A stretch of DNA of 12,032 nt from Lunasporangiospora selenospora (taxonomy: Eukaryota > Mortierellomycota > Mortierellomycetes > Mortierellales > Mortierellaceae). Of the stretch, positions 1 through 8,761 are shown piece by piece. The position numbers were made by a program, and so were the translations under genes. The notes under the pieces are model-generated. The model saw only the letters and a program-made list of their open reading frames with translations. It ran no database searches and was not told where the DNA came from. The first letter of the stretch is position 1. Each line of letters begins with the position of its first letter. The stretch is from NCBI GenBank assembly GCA_015680635.1, contig JAABOA010000068.1, positions 16,734 to 28,765 on the forward strand. Direction: 5' to 3'.

Positions 1-770
1 TCGCGATCAAATTCTCTGCCGGGTTAGTTGCCACAGTCCGAATAGTCGCTCCAATAGAACTGGTCGAGCGCCAACTGTGCATGTTGGCGTGCGTATGAGT
101 ATCCAGGAAGGCCAGTGTGCTGTCAGCAAGTCCGGCTACGATGTACTGCGATCGGTAAATAGGGACCATGGACATCACAGGGTTCTTTCCAGTACTGAAT
201 TGATGAACAGTCTTTCCTGTTTCTGGTTCCCAAAGCTATCCCAGTTGGAGAGAACGCAAACATATAAAACGATTAAGACCAACACTTTCAAACCTGCATT
301 AAAATGTTTAAGCTGTTCTAGTACTTACATGGATTTGCCCGTCACAGCTTGCCACAATGTCCCCCGTGCCAAACGAGCCACCTCCTGTAGCAAAGTGAAT
401 ATCGTAAACGGCTCCGCGACGATGGCCATTGTAGGTCATCAAGCACCCCGAACCTGCATCTGCATAGTCCGGGTTCTCGATCGTCCGGTGGATATCCAGT
501 GACCATAGTTTTACAGTACGATCCTTGGACCCAGTGGCAAGAACTCTTTGATATTCATTTGCACCGATAGCTCTGATTCCCGAAGCATGTCCTACAAATA
601 TATGATGGATGATAAAGAATATTAATAGTTGACCCTAAGGCGACAGCATTAATTACTGAAAATGTGAGAGTATCATACCTTCAAATCCTTGTAGCTTCCA
701 GTCATTGAAGGCGAATTGCATTGACTTGGCCATCTCCTCTTGGTTCGTAGACAAGAACCTATTCCAATTA
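1..770 (-). other. Start of the WDR81 WD40 propeller (exons 15-17, cut by window edge)
   Basis: Exon 15 (770-679) reads SNWNRFLSTNQEE...WKLQGFEG. Exon 16 (591-329) carries the first blade, HASGIRAIGANEYQRVLATG followed by SKDRTVKLW, then TYNGHRRGAVYDI and DIVASCDGQIH. Exon 17 gives LWEPETGKTV and DSTLAFLDTHTH. The GH and W-D/K-W spacings are those of WD40 repeats, and the order matches the human C-terminal propeller. The sequence runs off the left edge; roughly the last 150 residues should lie outside. Introns are 592-678 and 236-328, and the intron upstream of exon 15 is 771-871. Confidence 0.92.
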
Positions 771-3700
771 CTGTAACAGAAAGAAAAAAAATCCATACCC
801 TTTTAGAAGCTGCTCCGCTGCCAATAAAAGACTTGGGCAGCCAAGAAAGGGTAATACTCTTTTCAGTTTACCTCAAAAGCTCCAACCTTGCTGCTGTTTT
901 GGCTCTGCCAGGTGAGCCAAAATTTTGTCGACCCTTCCTTGCAGGTGCTGATCCAAGAACGGGTGAAAGGGAGCCTGTCGACAGGACCTCTGTTGGCGAT
1001 TTAGTCGATTCTTGCCCGCCATTACTTCCTACTGATCCAATTTGGGGGCTTGTATCCTTTGAAACAATGTTCAAACCACTCAATGTCAACGTCGTAGAGC
1101 TCGATGATACACCAATCGTATTGGACGAAGTCGAGGCCGAGACGGATGCCAGTGCTGAAGATGCCGAAGTAATCGAATGGTACCCATTGCCACCATTAAT
1201 ATGTCCACCTCCAGCGCCTACCATCGCCGGCGATGACTTGCTCTTGGATGAATCAAACAAAGAGAGGGCTTTGGACATTCCTGCAGAAGTTGCTGACCAG
1301 AGATCTTTAGTTGTGAAGGGTGACCTCTTGGAGTTGGCTAGATCCTTGGCCTGCTGACTCCTCTGCTTTTGCCAGAACGTTGATGAAGATGGAGTCAAGA
1401 CAAACTTTCCCTGCGCCGTGATACTACCCAGTGATCGCAATGGAGAGTTTCCAAATTCTCTGGAAGCAAGTTTCGCTGCAATTAAGCGCTCGATTGCATC
1501 GCTAGATAGGAGAGGAGGAAGGAGGTCAATAAACTGAGCCACGGTGCCAAGGAACAAAAAGCCTTGACAAGAATAATAGAAACTATTGACCAGGATGCTA
1601 GATCTGATTACCTTGCGGGGATCATGCTCTGCATGACATCCTGTCCTACGCAGGAACATAATTGACCATACGCGTACATCATCTAGGCAATGCAATGCAA
1701 AGAGGTTTCAGTCCCTGGATAATGAGAATTGACCCAAGACGACATGTATGGACCCATGATTATTGTTGGTGTTCTGTTATACCTGCTCATTCCGCTGAAC
1801 CTCCATTGTTGTAAATGGTTTGGCATTCGTTTCGTCCGTATCTGGTCCAAACCCCGAGAAATACTTTTGAAGGATCGGCGCAACCTATTAAAGAATTTAC
1901 CCATGGAAAAGCGACATGAAAGCGATATGAGGATCAATGCAACCAACAATGCGTCGAGAGGATCCACCTCTAGAACAATTTGGAATATCAAACTTACATG
2001 CTTTTCCCAGTCAGCCCTAATAAGCGAAAAGCTGATCTGAAGAATAAAGTCGAGCGCATACCGGCTCACAGAAAGTCTGGCAGCTACGAGTGCATCTGAG
2101 CGACTTGTCCGTTTTCCAGTGCTCGGGTCCATTAATCGATAAATCAAATCAGAACCTCCATTCTTCAACTCGGTTACTAGCTGAGTGTCATAAATATGGG
2201 GAACCAACTAGTAAAATAAAAGATCGTTTAGAGCTTGACCCACTAGACCAACTTTCTCTCAAAAACATAGCATACATCTGTATGTCATCGACAGCGTCAT
2301 ATCGCTCTCAACTTACAGCCCGTAGCATTCCCAAGAGGTTTTTTAACGTGATGCTTGATCTTGCCGTAATAGAGCCCGAGGTTGACTCCATCAAATGCAT
2401 AAGATGGCTGAACTGTACCAGCGCAAACGTAGATCCAAACTCATTAGCGATCCCACCCAATGTCTCCCGCAGCAACGCTAAAGAGACTGGATCCTTGTAG
2501 GCTAGTCTTGAAAAGGGTCTCATGACATGTTTGGACGTCAAGATCGGGCCAATCGAGCGGCTAGTAAAGGTTATTGAGCCAGAAAAAATGAGTGAGTAGG
2601 GTCGTAGAGTCAGGGCTGTTCAGAACTACACAAAGAAGGACAAAGATAAAACACAGAGTTCGCATACCAAAGTCCCACAAAGGCCTCGCCCACAACCTTG
2701 GCTTGTTTCGGAACCCTTTCAGGTACACTCTTTTTCTGCGGCTCGGTTTCAGAGAGAACAGCAGCAAGAGTCGACACTGCACTGTTATCAACAATCATTG
2801 ATGAAGACGGAGTAGTAGAGTAATCCTCTGAAGCAACTTCGGTCGAACCATAGTCTGCTGTCAAGGAGTCAATATAGTACGGAAAGAGCTGCTTTAGGAA
2901 CGTACTTGTCCCGAATCTCCTCAATAACTCCGATATCACCTCTGGTTTCAAAAGCTCGGGTGGAAGCATGGGTCTGGTTGACTATACAAGGTCAAAATAT
3001 ATGATGTCAAAAGCCTGTACCATAATGTACTTCCTTTTTTTTTCTCAATTTCAGAGCTCCATAGTGCAAAAAAAACAGTACCTCAAAGAGGGATAGAATG
3101 GGCTTTAGCAACGATGCTTTCGCTCGCTTGATACCAAGGCGCTGTCCAAGCTTTGGTAACAGGCTGAGGGTGCTTAGTCGTGTCTCGTCATTCGAAAAGA
3201 GATGTACAAAAACTGGAAGCGCAATCTCGAATGTATCATCCTCTAATGCACAGATCTTGTCGATCCACTTGTTTGCAAGGTCTATCTGTGCACAACCCGA
3301 GCTACATACATTGTTTTTTTTTAAAAAAAAAAAATTAATAATAATGAGAATCGCAAAAGGAATGAAGAGTTTTACGTTTTTTGTCAAAGCAAATTTGTAT
3401 CCAAAAACATTACCAGACATAGAACATTGCTAGGAAATCATAAATCTCGGTGATAACTCCCGGAACAAATTTGGAGATAGATGTCGTCTGAGGTGACAGG
3501 GCTGGGATGGACTTTTGGAGAATCTCTTCAATCTTGGGTCTCTCTCGCCAATTACCGTTTAACATCTCGGATATCGTCTTGCTGACTGAAACAGGAATCT
3601 GTGCATTGGTGATGAAAAGTCCATTCAGAGAATATCCCATACCACTGGTTAGCTTAATGCTTCTACATATTGTCTCATTTCGGGTACATAAAAAAGTGAG

Positions 3701-6700
3701 GTGAATGGTTATCATGGGTTATTACCAGCTGAAATCTTGTGAGTTCCTCAACGGTGATATCCGGTTTCAATGCCATGTTTATGCTGTTATTAGGCACCTC
3801 TTCAGCAAGATAGATCTGCTTGAAGATCTCACCAAGACAATAAACATCCCAGCTTTGCATATATTGGAAAGAGTCGTCATCGTTCACTGTTGACCCCATG
3901 AGGTCACGACCTTGCAAGCTCGCATGGGCGCAGGCTCGAGCCTCACTACTATCCATAAAATGGTATTTAGATCCGAAATGGTAGGTATTCTCAAAGTGAT
4001 CCAGCTCATCCGTAAAAATCGCATCCTGGAACTCTCTCGGCAGCTCAATTTGCTCCGATTGGATAAGCTGCACCAGAGCCTCTGGCCTTGTTGTCGCCAT
4101 AGCAAGGCTGGTGTCCTGAGATATTGAAGAAACTGGGGAAATGAGGGCTGCAGCGGTAGGAGACATATGACCTTGAATACCACTAGGACTATCCCGGTCA
4201 TGGTGGATGATCACCAGTGAGCTTGGCCTGGAACTGACAGTTTGATGGCGCATGGATTTCGATCTTGTAGGCCCTGTAGGTCGGAATAACAGATCCGATA
4301 CTTTTTCTACAAACTGCTGCCGGTCATTTTGCGGTCGATAAAAGCTCCTTCGCTTGGTGATCCTGGACGCCCTTTCTAATGCAGTGTGTTTTTCAGACTG
4401 AGCTTTTAAAAAATTCCTGTAAAGAGAAGTAGTGTTTTCTGTTGAGTATCAATGGGGATAAATTCAAGATTTCGGATTAAAAGGGTTTGACCGAGCACTC
4501 ACATTTTAGCGGCTGACCAATTGCACACACGCTGAGGATGCGGGTCTGTGAAAAGTTGGATAATGCCATGTTTCATTGACGAGCTCTGTCCAGGAAATAG
4601 AGAAAGAGCTACATTCTTTGCGACGACAGCATCGGGTCCTGATAGTTTGTACCCAAAGGTCAGGTCAATCCATTCATGAAGGTGCTGCGAGACATGGTCG
4701 CTCTCGAGAGCTTCCCGATGAAGGCGGATAAAATCCTCTGGTGTTTTTGCCCAGAGCGGCAGTGACATGTCCAGCATGTCAGCGTGGATGGATTTGAAGA
4801 TGCTGGGGTCAGTGTAAAACTCTGGAATGCATTCATCAGGGGTCCATTCATAGAGTCGACGGATAGAAGACGGATACTCGTTAGCTTCGTATTTGGAGCG
4901 GACAAACTGACATAGGACTGGGATTGGGATTTGTCGCGCCATATACACATAGTAAGTGATATCGGACAAAATGTCAGTGATGTGGTGAGGAATAGGTCCG
5001 TCAAATGTGACATCCAGTTGCTCATCTCCTTTGTTGAGTCGGAACTTTGTCTTTGAGAAATCTCGCCAACCATCGCTAACTTCATTTCCTGTAAAGTCCG
5101 CCACCCACGGGAAGATTGGGTGGACATTTGGATCACCCTGTCGACGACCTATTGTCCACAATGGGCATGGTAGTTAGTCATCGTGGTTGAGCCCGAATGA
5201 TGTAGAGACTAGAATGTGTCAGATTAGCGTCACAGCACCACAAGAATTTACCTGCAGCATTGTTAAGTATCATAAGATATGTAAAGTTGGAAATCTCTCC
5301 TTTGGCCCATTTCATAACTATTGACTCTTCCTGTATGCCTATTAAATACAACAACACAAATTAATTTTCGCAACCCCTCGAACATTTGAGTAACACTTGG
5401 TTAGAGATCCGTAGGCAGGTATATTAACCTTTTGGTATTGCGATGGCATCATCTCTTCTGACAGGATCTCCGGTGGTCATCGCTGCAAAATCCTGACAAG
5501 GAACGGAACACTTGATTCCAGCCAATGTAATCCATAGATTCTCGTCAATATAAACGTTTGATGGCTTGAGACTTCCATGTATCAGTCCATTCTCATGCAA
5601 CCCTTTCACGGCTTTCAAGAGTTGATACACCAGGAATCCTTTCTTGAGAGGTGTGTCCAAGTTGCCAGGGTTGAATCGCAACATATCCTGCAGCGTGGTT
5701 AAACCAGTTGCTCCCCCGTACCGATGAGGAGATAAACAATAATGTGCAGATTCTGACTCGATAATGACTGTAGCAGAAGCAATATTTGTTGGTGGGCGAT
5801 TGGGGATTTTGTCCGCCGACGTTATTGGAGGTGTGTCCATTGCAACTATTTGGTATGTCGGTTCCTGGTTTTCCTCAGTATCATCGGGTCTGGATACAAT
5901 CTTGTACCTCAGAGTTGCTGGGTATATGATTTCAAGAACTTTTTCGATAATCCTTTTGTTGACATCGTCCCGAGATTCGTCATTTTCCCTGTGGCTATCA
6001 GAATGAGTGTTGGCAAGATCTTCACTTTCGAGAACGGGTTGGAATCGGCTATAGTCTGGACGAAGTTCTGGAGCAGAGCTCTTCGTCTTTGGGTTCGCAT
6101 CTTCCGATTCAATGACTTCCCGAATATACGCCTCTACTGCCAAGTTCCATTCATTGTTGCTGGATACCAGAGTTGGGATGGTGAATGGTTGTTGGAGTGA
6201 CCGGACATTCCTTGAGGCTTGCTGCTTGTCAGTAGGCGCAAATACGCGAGCTCTAGAGGAAATAGCGAGTTGTTAACCCTGCTCACAAAAAACATAATAT
6301 GGTGCCTTTTCTTTGGGTCGAGTATAACATAGAGTGGAGATGCCCATTATCCCGAGTGCCGAGAGAGCTACCTTGTCCAATTTGGCTGCTGTAGAGGCTT
6401 CTCCTTCGAGATGACATTGATAAAAACATTTACATCTCCTCCGACACTTCCATCATCTGCCGGTGCTAGATTCGTAATGTTTATCGAACAATTGCTCCCT
6501 TGGTTGGGCACTGGCGTTGTGGTGGATGGGGCTGGTGGATCCTTTGATGTCAACCTCTCTGGTAACGTGGTTGCAGTCCCCTTATGGAGCTGATCGAGCC
6601 ACGTTTTCTTCACCTATATAAGCAGTATCGTCGCCAACAATGCTATTCCAATTAGTCTTAGGACTTCTTCACGCAACAAACGAAACATGGACAGACATAA

Positions 6701-6855
6701 GCCTGTCGCTCGCCCTGGCTTTAACACAATACCACACAACAGGCCGTGTGGCCAAAGGTCGACTCGAGCGGGAAGCAGGGGAAGGCAACCTGAAGATGGA
6801 GATCGCGCTCAATGAGTGTTTTCAGTTCCTGGGCATTGAGTCCTGCGCCAAACAT
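1..6855 (-). CDS. WDR81: WDR81-type pseudokinase/BEACH/WD40 protein, 3' end outside window
   Basis: Likely endosomal scaffold: animal WDR81, with WDR91, lowers PI3P synthesis by the class III PI3-kinase complex during endosome maturation and also acts in aggregate autophagy; that role is inferred here by orthology. Exons, 5' to 3': 6855-6733, 6613-6372, 6252-5429, 5338-5252, 5148-4503, 4416-3726, 3652-3414, 3301-3082, 2981-2668, 2560-2317, 2207-1998, 1884-1783, 1682-1612, 1501-872, 770-679, 591-329, 235-1. Every join keeps frame across GT-AG introns, giving about 1744 residues; human WDR81 has about 1940. The clearest identity is the BEACH block (GRRQGDPN, FRLNKGD, DILSDITYYVY, TPDECIPEFYTDPSIF, WIDLTFGYKL, DPHPQR), which I recall as nearly the same in human WDR81. 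Helical and WD40 exons also match that protein in order. The start at 6855 is the first in-frame ATG, but the frame stays open back to 6969, so an upstream exon is possible. The acceptor of exon 7 is uncertain. Confidence 0.93.
872..1501 (-). other. WDR81 low-complexity linker (exon 14)
   Basis: About residues 1338-1547. The exon starts with the end of the helical region (DAIERLIAAKLASREFG, aligned with the last helix before the linker in human WDR81). It then becomes a Ser/Thr/Gly/Ala-rich, probably disordered linker with runs such as SASTSSNTIGVSSSSTTLT. It ends at the donor GTAAAC in phase 2. It separates the scaffold half from the WD40 propeller. A 205-codon open frame on the opposite strand here is an antisense shadow. 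Confidence 0.75.
1612..3301 (-). other. WDR81 helical middle region (exons 8-13)
   Basis: About residues 951-1337. It consists of successive amphipathic helices without catalytic motifs, as in the central part of animal WDR81. Recognisable stretches are ALPVFVHLFSNDETRL and LLKPILSLFE (exon 8), PELLKPEVISELLRRFG (exon 9), SIGPILTSKHVMRPFSRL (exon 10), VAPILQKYFSGF (exon 12) and DVMQSMIPA (exon 13). They occur in the same order as their counterparts in human WDR81. Introns are 3302-3413, 2982-3081, 2561-2667, 2208-2316, 1885-1997 and 1683-1782. An armadillo-like fold is inference. Confidence 0.8.
3314..3334. repeat. T9A12 homopolymer palindrome inside WDR81 intron 7
   Basis: Nine T followed directly by twelve A lie within the intron at 3302-3413, just outside the acceptor TATGTAG. 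On the transcribed strand this is a run of T then A just upstream of the 3' splice site, so it may serve as the pyrimidine tract. Confidence 0.9.
3414..4416 (-). other. WDR81 kinase C-lobe remainder after BEACH (exons 6 and 7)
   Basis: Exon 6 opens with a basic linker (residues about 641-700, RASRITKRRSF), followed by a Ser-rich stretch. D831-V-Y-C-L-G836 matches kinase subdomain IX (DVWSLG), and R909-P-K-I-E-E-I-L in exon 7 matches subdomain XI (RP...ELL). Kinase C-lobe motifs therefore lie on the far side of the BEACH domain from the HxxLKPSN motif. Exon 6 ends at 3726 with donor GTAATA. The next acceptor is either 3653 (intron 73 bp, preferred because the spacing between RFQ and IPVS is closer to human WDR81) or 3599 (intron 127 bp, with a CTAAC branch site). 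Both keep frame. Confidence 0.7.
4503..5338 (-). other. BEACH domain of WDR81 (exons 4 and 5)
   Basis: The domain runs from ISNFTYLMILNNAAGRRQGD, across the intron at 5149-5251, to DPHPQR near 4510, about residues 405-640. Landmarks are PWVADF, FRLNKGD, PHHITDILSDITYYVY, the TPDECIPEFY motif (the WDPEDCIPEFY position of other BEACH proteins) and WIDLTFGYKLSG. BEACH domains act as scaffolds in vesicle and lysosome biology. This is the best conserved part of the gene and fixes its identity as WDR81 rather than LYST, NBEA or WDFY3 types, because the GRRQGDPN and FRLNKGD forms are specific to this family. Confidence 0.95.
5429..6252 (-). other. WDR81 degenerate protein-kinase region, first part (exon 3)
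   Basis: Residues about 122-396. The segment LVYQLLKAVKGLHENGL is a typical kinase helix E. It is followed by H347-G-S-L-K-P-S-N354, which sits where active kinases have HRDLKxxN; the catalytic Asp is Ser349. The DFG position reads A366-G-I, so the metal-binding Asp is missing too. The fold is therefore recognisable but should be inactive. Human WDR81 is, as I recall, even more degenerate in the same place. Exon 3 joins exon 2 in phase 2 and exon 4 in phase 1. Confidence 0.8.
6372..6855 (-). other. WDR81 N-terminal segment (exons 1 and 2)
   Basis: These two exons (about residues 1-121) precede the kinase-like part. Exon 1 contains the amphipathic run AQELKTLIERDLHLQVAF, which could match the short N-terminal helix of animal WDR81, though conservation is weak. 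Intron 1 (6614-6732) has a GTATTG donor, an ATATAG acceptor and a branch-point-like GACTAAT at about 6651-6657. Exon 2 is rich in Thr, Pro, Ser and Asn and looks disordered. The phase 0 join into exon 2 and the phase 2 join out of it are both consistent. This is the least secure part of the gene model. Confidence 0.6.
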
Positions 6856-6962
6856 GTCGGGGAAGGTGTTGGCAGAGAGCGATGCATACAGTGGTTGGTA
6901 GAGGAATGGAAGTGAGGTTGGAAAGTTCCTCTTGCCCTCGTGACTGTTGAGTGCGGAGAGCG
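6856..6962. promoter_or_regulatory. Short divergent promoter between WDR81 and the FNBP4-like gene
   Basis: The two genes are head to head, and the proposed start codons are 107 bp apart. No TATA box is visible. The WDR81 frame stays open through this interval, and no unique transcription start can be read. If the FNBP4-like protein starts at 7035 or 7041 instead, the gap is 179-185 bp. Shared or coordinated transcription is inference from the spacing. Confidence 0.5.
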
Positions 6963-8716
6963 ATGGAGATCACAGGTCTTTTGAAGGAAATCAGCAGATC
7001 CCTCCCTTCTGAATCTCTTAAGCACTGCACAGCCATGAACATGCTTGTTGACTATGCCAGCGAATCTGAATCAGAGGATGAGGTGACCTTGGCACCCTCA
7101 AAGAAACAAGAATTTGCGTTGCCAGTGAAGGACGCTAATGAAAGAGGTGATGATGATTTTATTCTCGCTGCTCTAAAGGACCTACAGGACTTTGCAGCCT
7201 CAGTCGACACGAGCAATCAACAAGAGACAACTTCTACTGCTAACGATAGCAAAGAAGAGAACCGTCAACAGGATACCGAGTCCTCAACCTCTCATGCTAC
7301 TGCAGATGACCTAGAAGATCTCCAACTCTTAGCGTTCCTCAAGGAAGTAGACGCTATCCCTTTTCCTGCAGACGAGCACGATCCAACTTTTTCATCACAG
7401 CCGCCGCCGCCGCCGCCGCCGCCGCCCGATCCAATGCAAGAAGCCGACCCACCCCCTCCGTTAGAAACACCTTCCGAAGAAGTTGGTGTCCATGAGTCGT
7501 CGGCCTTAGACTCGGTTTCTCAATGTGTCTATTCAGCTCACGTTCGACTACAACAACTATTCATATTACCTGCCTCAAACTTGGATCTCAAAGATCTCGA
7601 ACGCCGAATACTTGAGTTCGCGATAAGAATTGTTGACTGGGAGAATGGCGGGCTTGAGTCTTCCTACTTTCTCGGTGAGGCGAAGGCTAATGCAGAGGCT
7701 CAACAATCGGTGCCGTCTCCAGGAACAGAAGCGACCCAATCGGCCACCGATTGGGTGCCCTATGGTGGGGTTTTAGGGTCCATGCTAAAGCACCTTCACG
7801 AACTAGAGTATTTGGCGGCACCGACAGGATGGATCTCAATCTGGGACCCGGCAGACGAAGCTTATGGGTTCCAACATGTCAGAACAGTAAGTCAAGTTAC
7901 TACCATCTTTACATAGCCGAGCTGTTGACATCTAGCGATGCAGCCCATTGGTCTCTTTGCACTCAAACAAACTTTTCGTTGCTATTTTTTTAGGGTGCGT
8001 ATTTGTCAACATACCCAACCTTGGAACAAATCCATTACCTGGATCCACCACCTCTGCCCTCTCCGACTGCAAAGACTACACAGGGATCCTATAGAAAATC
8101 GACGTATGTTTCGCGACCAGCAACAGGAGCATCTTTTTCATCGGTATCATCTCCAACATCTGCTCCTCAGCTTGCAACGTTTCATAATCAATGGAGCTTG
8201 TCATCTATGACAAGCCCAACCAATGGGTCCCCTTCAAAGGATGATTCCTCAACATTGGCTTCTGAACTACCGACAGCAAGCTCACCTACCATACATCCAC
8301 CATCTACTCCCAATGCTGTGACCTCAATCGAAAGTACAACTGTCGTCCCGGCACGTAAGAAGCGCAAGGTCAGCGATTTACAGTCTGAACATCATGGATC
8401 GATGGACTCTGGCTCAGCTAATCAACAAATGCACCCCTCCAGACGTGCACTCTTGTCAACCAAATCTTCCGCTACTGCTACCGCTGTCTCGTCTTCAAAG
8501 TTCATGCCAAAGAAGCTTGCTAGCATGCTGCAAAAATGGAGCGAGAAAGATCGTGAGACGAGCGATGGAGAAAGAGATGACGACGACGATGACGGTGATG
8601 GCGACAATAGTTCAAGAACAGGACATACTGCATATGAAAAATCGGCTAGCGGTGCGAATAGCCAGGCTCTTGGAAGCGACTGGCGCGAGAGGAGGCTGCA
8701 ACAATACAACAAATAG
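6963..8716 (+). CDS. FNBP4-like WW/proline-rich nuclear protein
   Basis: Two exons, 6963-7886 and 7994-8716, joined over a phase 0 GTAAGT...TTTTTTTAG intron, give 548 residues from the first ATG after an in-frame stop at 6948. ATGs at 7035 and 7041 would give 524 or 522 residues and start with the common LVDYASESESEDE N-terminus, so they are realistic alternatives. In order: an acidic Ser/Glu N-terminus, nine prolines (147-155), a divergent WW domain (289-316, W290-ISIWDPADEAYGF), a Ser/Thr-rich stretch, a basic nuclear signal ARKKRKV (428-434), the motif FMPKKLASMLQKW, an acidic run from D503 and a final DWRERRLQQYNK. WW pattern, polyproline and the C-terminal KW...W pair resemble formin-binding protein 4. 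A nuclear adaptor role is inferred; partners are unknown. Confidence 0.8.
7401..7424 (+). repeat. (CCG)8 microsatellite coding for polyproline
   Basis: Eight perfect CCG units followed by CCC encode nine consecutive prolines (147-155) in the FNBP4-like protein. A further PPPP run follows at about residues 163-166. Such runs bind SH3, WW or profilin-type partners. The pure repeat makes length variation between strains likely. Confidence 0.95.
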
Positions 8717-8755
8717 ACACATATTACGTTTCTTTGCCTAGTTCGTGCTTGCGCC

Positions 8756-8761
8756 AATAAA
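8756..8761 (+). terminator. Poly(A) signal AATAAA of the FNBP4-like gene
   Basis: A perfect AATAAA lies 40 bp after the TAG stop at 8714-8716, at a normal distance for a fungal 3' UTR. Confidence 0.6.

Noticed and set aside
77-502. 141-codon plus-strand open frame
   Set aside because: It is antisense to the WDR81 WD40 exons, which splice in frame and match the family; the plus-strand product is not recognisable.
740-1357. 205-codon plus-strand open frame, acidic and proline-containing
   Set aside because: It is antisense to WDR81 exon 14 and spans the intron 771-871; its open state follows from the low-complexity linker on the other strand.
4660-5136. 158-codon minus-strand frame overlapping the BEACH exon
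   Set aside because: It is an alternative frame of the same strand; the BEACH motifs are in the other frame.
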